Shown here one piece after another: positions 1-7,600 of a stretch of 64,000 nucleotides of DNA; positions within the stretch are counted from its first letter, which is position 1, and every line of letters starts with the position of its first letter. The DNA is from an uncultured Myxococcales bacterium. GTDB lineage: Bacteria > Myxococcota_A > UBA9042. The stretch covers positions 1-64,000 of the forward strand of contig CALENB010000047.1 of assembly GCA_937910235.1 (NCBI GenBank). The letters run 5' to 3'. The notes beneath the pieces were generated by a model. The model did no database searches. It was not told the origin of the DNA and saw only the letters and a list, made by a program, of their open reading frames with translations. The position numbers and the translations under genes were made by a program.

Positions 1-999
1 CAGCCCCGCCATGGCCGCCGAGGTCCCATCGAGCACGTGGTCAAACGGCGCCTCGTCGCCACGCGCGGCGGTCACCGCCGCGGCGAGATCGAGCGCTGCG
101 GGCAGGTCGAAGTGCGCGCGCAGCGCCATCATGGGCAGCCACGCCACCTTCAGCTTGCCGGCGATGCTGTGTCCGGCGATGTGTGGCGTCGCACCGTCGC
201 AGGCGTCAACAAAGCTCGGATCGGGGCGTGGCTCGTTCAGGAACGTGTCGCACCACAGCCCCGACAAGGCGCCAGCGCGTCGCGCGGCCGCCGCGGTGGG
301 TTCGTCGAGCACGCCGCCGCGCGCCGCGTTGAGAACGCAGGCCCCGGCGAGGCGCCCTAGCTCGGCCGCGCCGATGAGGCCCACGGTTGGGTACGCACCG
401 TCTGGGACCAACGGCACATGCAGCGTGAGCGCGTCGCACGGCTCCGCAAGGGCTCGCGTGAGCGTCATCTGCGTCGGATCGGCCGCGAACGCTGGATCTC
501 GTGTCGCCCGCGGCGGGTCGACCTTCACCACCGTCGCGCCCAGCTGCGCGGCCAAGGCCGAGACGCAGCCACCCACGGCGCCGACGCCGACGACGATGAT
601 GCGGCGCCCACGCCAAGGCGCCGGCGCCCGGAGGTCGCACCGCCACTGCCGCGCGAGCGCCCAGGCGACCCACTCTGCGACGGCGATGGCGTTGCCGCCT
701 CGCCCCGAAAACGCGGAGATCCCGGCCTGGGAGAGGGCTGAGAGGTCGATGTGGTCGGTGCCGGACGAGCACGTGGCGACCGCGCTTAGACGCCGCGCCT
801 GCGCCACCTGCGCGGCGGTCACACGCGTGACCGAGCGCAACATGAGGGCGTCCGCGCTGCCGAGATCTGCCGGCCCAGCGAGCACCTGCGCGGGGTCGCC
901 CGGGGCATACACAGAGAGGTCAAAACCAGCGAGCCAACCGCGCGGCAGCACGTGCGGAGCGCACGCGGCATGGACACTGTCGATTAATAGATGCGGCAT
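1..999 (-). CDS. pdxB: Erythronate-4-phosphate dehydrogenase-like D-2-hydroxyacid dehydrogenase (partial, runs off left edge)
   Basis: Not in ORF track because no stop lies in the window. Reverse-strand translation from ATG at 999: MPHLLIDSVHAACAPHVLPRGW...ADALMLRSVTRV...CSSGTDHIDL...GRRIIVVGVGAVGG...VLNAARGGVLDE...ATPHIAGHSIAGK; Rossmann GxGxxG and PdxB-like TPHIAG-S--GK motif. Confidence 0.8.
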   Translation of the reverse strand, partial: MPHLLIDSVHAACAPHVLPRGWLAGFDLSVYAPGDPAQVLAGPADLGSADALMLRSVTRVTAAQVAQARRLSAVATCSSGTDHIDLSALSQAGISAFSGRGGNAIAVAEWVAWALARQWRCDLRAPAPWRGRRIIVVGVGAVGGCVSALAAQLGATVVKVDPPRATRDPAFAADPTQMTLTRALAEPCDALTLHVPLVPDGAYPTVGLIGAAELGRLAGACVLNAARGGVLDEPTAAAARRAGALSGLWCDTFLNEPRPDPSFVDACDGATPHIAGHSIAGKLKVAWLPMMALRAHFDLPAALDLAAAVTAARGDEAPFDHVLDGTSAAMAGL

Positions 1000-1048
1000 T
1001 TGCCAAGGCTCCTACCATTGAGGTCTGTTGGACAAAACGAGGCACAGC

Positions 1049-2455
1049 ATGACAGGCACACACACCATCCGACCCCCGACCCACGCGGGCACATTCTACG
1101 CCGCGACCGCGGCCGGGCTCAATGCGCAGGTCGACGCCAGCTTCGCGGCGCGCGTCGCCGTCACCGGACCGGCTCCCAAGGCGTTGATCGCGCCGCATGC
1201 CGGCCTTGTCTACAGCGGCCCTGTCGCCGCGACGGCCTACGCGACCCTGGCCCAAGACGCGGCCAGCATTCGTCGCATCGTGCTGCTCGGGCCGTCCCAT
1301 CACTTCGGCTTCGAAGGATTCGTGGTGCCGGAAGCCGACACGTGGCGGACGCCGCTGGGGGACGTTCGCCTTGACACGGAGGCGCTCGCGGAGCTGCGCC
1401 AGCGACCCGACGTGCAGAGCAGCGACGCAGCGCACGCGCCGGAACATAGCCTCGAGGTGCACCTGCCCTTTCTGCAGCGGGTCTGTGGCGCGTTCACCGT
1501 CGTGCCGGTGCTGGTGGGTCACATCGACGCCGCTCAGGGCGCGAGCCTGCTGCGTCAGGTGTGGGGTGGTCCTGAGACGCGCGTGGTGATCAGCAGCGAC
1601 CTGAGCCATTTCTTCGCCCTGCCCGAGGCGCGGCGCGTGGATGCGGAGACGACAGCGACGATCACAGCGCTCGACAGCGACGCCATGCTCGACGCCGACG
1701 CCTGTGGCCGCTACCCCGTCGCTGGGCTGCTGCGTGAGGCGCAGCGGCGCGGCATGCGGGTGGAGGCGGTCGATACCCGGACCTCAGCCGACACCGCTGG
1801 GGATCCCTCCCGCGTCGTTGGCTATGGCAGCTACCTCTTCTGGGAGCCCACCGCGGCGCCACGGCGACTGGACGACACCCAACGAGGCGCCCTCGCGCGC
1901 CTCGCCCTCAGCAGCATCCAAGACGGCCTGCGCCGCGACGCTGGCTCATCGCAGCACGTCTGCGCCATGCGGCTGGATCTGTCGACTGCGCCGGCCTGGC
2001 AGCGCGAACCGGGGGCCACGTTCGTGACGCTAGAGCGGCCGAACGGTCGCCTGCGTGGCTGTGTTGGGACGCTGACGGCGTACCAGGCGATCGCGCAGGA
2101 TGTCGTCGACCACGCCTTTGCGGCGGCGTTTCGCGATCCGCGCTTCCCGCCTTTGCGAGACGAGGAGCTGCCCGAGCTGGTGGTGCATCTCAGCGTGCTG
2201 AGCGCGCCGGTCGACTTCCCGGTGGCGGATGAGCGCGACGCCTGCGCGCGTCTGCAACCCGGTGTGCATGGCGTTGTGCTCAGCGCGCTCGGCCACCGCG
2301 CCACCTTCCTGCCGCAAGTTTGGGAGGGCGTACCGGAGCCGCGCGCCTTCCTCGCCGCGCTGAAGCACAAAGCGGGCTTGCCGGCCGACCACTGGCCTGT
2401 GACCCTGCAGACCTACACGGTGCAGGAGTGGCAAGGCGAACCAGAGACGGCCTGA
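1049..2455 (+). CDS. AmmeMemoRadiSam system fusion protein: N-terminal MEMO1-family (AmrB) + C-terminal AMMECR1 (AmrA)
   Basis: IAPHAGLVYSGPVAATAY, LLGPSHHFGFEGF, EHSLEVHLPFLQ, ISSDLSHF (MEMO), followed by TFVTLERPNGRLRGCVGTL, AFRDPRFPPL, GVVLSALGHRATFLPQVW (AMMECR1). ORF opens at TTG 1028; ATG 1049 with upstream GAGG preferred. Confidence 0.9.
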   Translation: MTGTHTIRPPTHAGTFYAATAAGLNAQVDASFAARVAVTGPAPKALIAPHAGLVYSGPVAATAYATLAQDAASIRRIVLLGPSHHFGFEGFVVPEADTWRTPLGDVRLDTEALAELRQRPDVQSSDAAHAPEHSLEVHLPFLQRVCGAFTVVPVLVGHIDAAQGASLLRQVWGGPETRVVISSDLSHFFALPEARRVDAETTATITALDSDAMLDADACGRYPVAGLLREAQRRGMRVEAVDTRTSADTAGDPSRVVGYGSYLFWEPTAAPRRLDDTQRGALARLALSSIQDGLRRDAGSSQHVCAMRLDLSTAPAWQREPGATFVTLERPNGRLRGCVGTLTAYQAIAQDVVDHAFAAAFRDPRFPPLRDEELPELVVHLSVLSAPVDFPVADERDACARLQPGVHGVVLSALGHRATFLPQVWEGVPEPRAFLAALKHKAGLPADHWPVTLQTYTVQEWQGEPETA

Positions 2456-2530
2456 CGTGGCCACGCCCGACCCGGCACGATCGGTGTGCGCGCGTAGCCC
2501 ACGGATCCCAGCTCAGCGCCGAGGAGCGTC

Positions 2531-2971
2531 ATGACCGGTTCGTCTGCCCCACGGCCCCCTAAGCCGCCGCAAGTCACGCTGGCGCCAGCGGCTCCTGAGT
2601 TCGTGCATCGCGTGCACATCTACTACGAGGACACCGACCTCTCCGGCGCCGTCTATCACGCGAACTATCTGCGGTTCTTCGAGCGCGGACGCGAGCATCT
2701 GATCGGTCAGGAAGCGCTCGTGGCGCTGCTTGAGCGGGGCATCGCGTTTGTCGTCTATCGGTGCGAGATGACGTTTCGAGCGCCCGCCACGCTTGGCGAC
2801 GAGCTAGAGATCCGCACCACCCCGTCGCGTGCGAGCCCCTACCGCGCCGTGTTTCAGCAGCACGTGTTCCGCGCTGGCGAGGCGCTGCCTATCGTGAAGG
2901 GCGTCGTCGAGATGGTGGCCGTGGATCGAGCCGGCAAGCCGGTGCTGCTCCCCGATATTCCGGGGATCTAG
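2531..2971 (+). CDS. YbgC-like acyl-CoA thioesterase (hotdog fold)
   Basis: HRVHIYYEDTDLSGAVYHANYLRFFERGREHL signature. Confidence 0.88.
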   Translation: MTGSSAPRPPKPPQVTLAPAAPEFVHRVHIYYEDTDLSGAVYHANYLRFFERGREHLIGQEALVALLERGIAFVVYRCEMTFRAPATLGDELEIRTTPSRASPYRAVFQQHVFRAGEALPIVKGVVEMVAVDRAGKPVLLPDIPGI

Positions 2972-3026
2972 CGGACACCCGGCCAGCGAGGTGGGACACC
3001 CGCTTCGGGTGGCGTCGCCGACGTGG

Positions 3027-4130
3027 TCACAGCGCGACCGGCAAGCGTCGGCGCCCCCACGTGCCAGGCTGGGCCTCGAAGCGCCCGGCGAGGCGCTCGC
3101 CGCACTGCCGGCATCGCCCTTCCGGGCCGAGATTCCAGGCTCGTAGCGCGTACCAGTCGCGCACAATCAACGGCTCGCCGCATCCGCCGCAGAACGTCGT
3201 GTCGCCTTCGGGGTCGTGCACATTGCCGGTGTACACGTGGCGCAATCCCACCTCCAACGCGATCGCTCTGGCGCGTCTGAGCGTGGACACCGGCGTCGTC
3301 GGCAGGTCGGTCAGCTTGTAGTCGGGGTGGTAGGCGGAGAAATGCAGCGGCACATCCGCGCCCATGTGCTTGTGCACCCACGTTGCGAGCGCACGAATCT
3401 CCGCCTCGCTGTCGTTGAGCGTGGGGATGAGCAGCGTCGTGATCTCGACCCAGATGCCGCTCCCAGCGAGCCACGCCAGCGTGTCGAGCACCGGCTGCAG
3501 GTGTCCGCCGGTGCGCTGGCGATAGAACGCCTCCGTAAACGCCTTGAGGTCGATGTTTGCGGCGTCATAGCTGGAGAAGACGGCCTCGCGCGCTGACTCC
3601 GTGACGTAGCCGGCGCTGACGGCGACGGTGAAGAGCCCCTTGGCGCGGCAGGCGACGGCGACATCGCGGGCGTATTCGTGGAAGATGACGGGATCGTTGT
3701 AGGTGAACGCGACCGACCGCGCGCCCGAGTCGAGGGCGGCTTGGGCGATCGCTTCCGGGGTCGCCTGCGCGGCGAGCGTGTCCATGTGGCGCGACTTCGA
3801 GATGTCCCAGTTCTGGCAGAAGGAGCAGCTCAGATTGCAGCCCGCGGTGCCGAAGCTCAGGACGGGTGTGCCGGGCAGGAAGTGATTGAGCGGCTTCTTC
3901 TCAATCGGGTCGATGCAGAACCCGCTGGAGCGGCCCCAGGTGGTCAGCACCATGGTGTCGCCGATGCGGCCACGCACATAGCAGAGGCCGCGCTGGCCGT
4001 CGCGGAGGGTGCAGAGGCGAGGGCAGAGGGTGCAGCGAAGCCGACCGTCTTCCGTGGGTTCACTGAATCCGACGGCGACGACGCTCGGATCCCCGGCGAG
4101 ATCCGCCGGCGTCAGCAAGAGATCAGCCAT
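3027..4130 (-). CDS. amrS: AmmeMemoRadiSam system radical SAM protein (AmrS)
   Basis: CLYV-type C-terminal zinc ribbon (FCGGCGEPL...CRQCGERL), radical SAM motif GTAGCNLSCSFCQNWDISKS, N-terminal CTLCPRLCTL. Confidence 0.9.
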   Translation of the reverse strand: MADLLLTPADLAGDPSVVAVGFSEPTEDGRLRCTLCPRLCTLRDGQRGLCYVRGRIGDTMVLTTWGRSSGFCIDPIEKKPLNHFLPGTPVLSFGTAGCNLSCSFCQNWDISKSRHMDTLAAQATPEAIAQAALDSGARSVAFTYNDPVIFHEYARDVAVACRAKGLFTVAVSAGYVTESAREAVFSSYDAANIDLKAFTEAFYRQRTGGHLQPVLDTLAWLAGSGIWVEITTLLIPTLNDSEAEIRALATWVHKHMGADVPLHFSAYHPDYKLTDLPTTPVSTLRRARAIALEVGLRHVYTGNVHDPEGDTTFCGGCGEPLIVRDWYALRAWNLGPEGRCRQCGERLAGRFEAQPGTWGRRRLPVAL

Positions 4131-4156
4131 GTCCGCCCCCTATTGTGATCGGGTCC

Positions 4157-4492
4157 CTAGGCGAACCCGAATAACAGGATAGCTGGAACGAAGAGGCCCA
4201 ACAGCGCGCCGAACAAAAGGCTCACCAGCGCCCGGGGTCGGCTTGGGCGCAGATGGCTCGGAAGGACTGGCCCGTCACGCTGCGCCGCGACCCGGCGCAG
4301 CTCGCGCGCGCCGGTGGTGAGCATCCACATCCCGATGACGGTGCAGCCGACGACGAAGAACACCATCGCGCTCGTGCGCAGCCAGGTGTGCATCGCCTCC
4401 TCGATCGGAAAGCGTTTCGCGCCGGACAGCAACGCCAAGGCGCCGCCCGAGGCGACTAGGAAGCTGGTGAGCTGATGTCGAAGCGTTCGCAC
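4157..4492 (-). CDS. Small membrane protein, function unknown
   Basis: 111 aa, about three hydrophobic segments. Confidence 0.45.
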   Translation of the reverse strand: MRTLRHQLTSFLVASGGALALLSGAKRFPIEEAMHTWLRTSAMVFFVVGCTVIGMWMLTTGARELRRVAAQRDGPVLPSHLRPSRPRALVSLLFGALLGLFVPAILLFGFA

Positions 4493-4601
4493 GAGAACTC
4501 CAGATCGGTGTCCGACCTAGCGTCCATCCCAGGGCGCCGCGACGCAAAAAAATCGGCAGCGCGACGTCTTGCGTTGGGTTCGGTGCAGCGCGCTCGGGCG
4601 A

Positions 4602-7600
4602 CTAGCCACCGCAGACGAGCGGTTTGTCCCAGCAACAGTCGCCCGCCGAGGCGCAGAGGGCGTCGCATTGGCACATCTTGGCGGCGTCGTACTTCGCGCC
4701 GCAGATCTTCGCGCACGAGCCGCAGTCGATGGGGCAGCTGCTGCTCTCGCCGGCCTCGCACTTGCCATCGCCGCAGACCTTGCTGCTGCCCGCGAAGTTG
4801 AGCTTCACGTTGACGTGTTGGCAGACGGGCGCCTTGTTCTTGACGTTGAAGAACACCCACCCGGTCTCGTCGAAGTTGAGCAGGCCTGGCGCGTCGGGCT
4901 CCCACTTCAGCTGCCCAGTCTTACCCGTCATGCAGCAGCCGTTGGGCGCGACGCCGCTCACCGCGCTGTTGACGTACGTCTGCGCACCAGCGGGGCATTG
5001 CACCGGCGCGCAGTCCGTCTGATTGGCGCCGCTCAGGCACTGGTAGTAGGCACAGACCGTCACCTCAGAGGCCGCTGCCCAGCTGATGTCAACGACCGGA
5101 TCGACGGCATTAAAGTCGTCAACCACTCGGTATTTCAAGTAATCTACGTCGCTCAAGCCGAGGTGAACGAGCGGCTTGACCATCACCGCGTCCGCGTCGT
5201 CCGCGACGCTACCCAAGTTGATGCTCTCTGACGTCTTGGTCGGGCCCTCCCACTTGTCCGTCGCTTTGCAGAGCGCGTCATTGATCGCGACGCAGCTCCC
5301 CGGCTTGCTGGCGTCAGCCACGACGCACAGCTGCGCGGTTGTGCAGTCGGTCGCCGTGGTCCAGCTCGACCACACCCGATTGGCCGTGGCGGTGCTGCAG
5401 ACCGATGACCCGCCGGTGCAGCCGCCGTAGCTCTTGCGCACCTGCACGTTGCCGCCCGCCTCAAGCGAGCTGCACTGGTAGGCCGTCTCCAGCGCTGAAA
5501 CCCCGCATTTGGTGGCTTTCTTGGCGAAGTTGCCGGCGGCATCACAGCACGCTGCCTTCGGATCACACTGCGTCTTGACCTGCAGCCCAAATCCCAGCTT
5601 GACCCCGACCTCCTGGCAGAAAGGCGCCTTGTTCAGCACGTTGAAGAACACCTCGCCGCTGTTGTTGGCGCTGCCCGGCGTCTGCACCGCGTAGTCGATG
5701 GTGCCCTTGGCCAGCGTGGCGCAGCAGCCATTGACCGTCGCGGCGCTGACCGCGCTGTTCGAGAAAGACAGGGTCCCCGCCGGGCAGACCACATTGGCGC
5801 AGCTCTTGCCGTCTGCGGCCTTGGTGCAGCGGTAGTAGGCGCACACCATGACGGCGCCAGGCGCGCTCCACTCGACGTGCACACGCGGTTCGTGCAGGGG
5901 CGACGAGTCGGTCACCTGGTAGGTCAGGTAGTCCTTATCCGTCGGGCCGTTGAGGTGCACCGTGGGCGAGAGAATCAAGCTCGCAGACGCGTCCGTGTAC
6001 GCGCCGATGGATTTGCTGCTCGCTGTGGCCGGGGTGCCCTCCCATTTGTCGGACTTCTTGCAGTCGACGCCCGGCGCGAGGGCGCAGCCAGGCGATCCAT
6101 CGTCACCGACGGTGCAGACCGTGGTCGACTTGCAGGCGACGTGGGTAGTCCAGGCGCTCCACTTCAGGTTGGTGGCGCTGCAGGTGACTCCGTCGCCGGT
6201 ACATGCGCCCGTCGCCGTGCGCTTCTCCACCGCCAGGCCGTTCGACGCGCAGCGGAACTCGGTGCTCTGCTCGCTCGGACACACCGTGCCCTTGGCGACG
6301 GGCAGGCCGGTCACGGCGCAGCACGCAGCCTTCGGGTCGCACAGCTTCGCGGCCTCGCACGCCCCGCTGACGCCGCCGCTGCTCACGCCGCACACCTCGG
6401 TCGCGGAGCACTGCTTCTTGAGCTTCCATTCGCCCCACGCCAGATAGGCTTCAGCGGAGGAGCAGGTGTCCGAAGCGCCCGTGCAACCGGCCACCGCGTG
6501 CCGCTCGAGCAGCTGGCCGCCGGGCGTCGTGACGCTGCACTTCAGCTCGGTCTTGACCAAGGGGGTGTCGCAAGGGGTCGACTTCGGCGCCACTTTACCC
6601 TGCGCCGTACAGCAGGCGTTCGTCACGGCGGCGTTGCAGCTCGCGCCGACGACCACGCTCACACACTGCCCGGCGACGACCTTGTCCTTCACCTCACACA
6701 CGCTGCCCTTGCCGCACGCCAAGCTCGGCGCCCAGGCGCTCCAGTTCCAGTTGCTCTTCGACACCGAGCAGGTGTTGCTCTTGCCGGTGCAGCCGCGCGT
6801 CGCCTTGCGCGTCAGCACCTTCGCGCCGTCCGTGCTGCAGCTGTACTCACTGGCCTGCACCTCGTCGTCGCACTGGGCGGCGTTGATCTTGATGCGACCA
6901 GCCTTGTCGTCACAGCACGCGCCCGTCGTGCAGGTACACACGGCGGTCACGCTCCAGTCGCTCTGGTTGGCGCCCGGATCGCAGACCAAGCACCCGTCAG
7001 TCGCGTGTTTGGCGCCGCCGCTGTAGCAAGCGCCGCCGATCTTGCAGCCGCCCGCCTTCACCGCGCCGCTGCAGCTGCCGCTCTTGGGGTCGCAGACGCC
7101 GGTTTCACAGGCTGATGGCGCGCTGCAGACCTTCGCCACGTTGCCGCAGACGTTTTTTGCGCACGTGTCGACCGTGCAGGCGTTGCCGTCGTCACAATCA
7201 CTCGCGAAGACGCAGCAGCCCGCTTGGCTTTGGTTGCTGCACTTGCCGCCCGTGCAACTGTCCGTCGTACAGGGGTTGGCGTCGTCACAGTCGCCAACCT
7301 TCGTGCAGCCGCCGCCTGGCGACTGGCACACCGGGGCCACGGTGGCGCTCGACAACGTGCAGGTCTGACCGGTGGCGCAGCTCTGGATCGTCTTCCAGCC
7401 ACCCCACGCCAGGTTGGTCGCGCTGGTGGAGCACGTCGTCGCGCTCGTGCCAGTGCAGCCGGCCAGGGCCTCGCGCTTCTGCACCTGGGCGCCGAGGCAC
7501 TGGTACTCGGTCGCGACCGCCTTGTTGCCGCAAGGGCTCGCTTTGGGCAGCGCGCTGCCGCCGGCGACGTCGCAACACACGCCGCTCGCGCAGCATCCGG

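Noticed and set aside
11-1021. 336-aa + strand ORF
   Set aside because: Low-complexity Ala/Arg/Ser translation antisense to a clear PdxB-like gene; GC-rich shadow ORF.
5877-7115. 412-aa + strand ORF
   Set aside because: Antisense to the 1353-aa Cys-rich lipoprotein with no recognisable domain.
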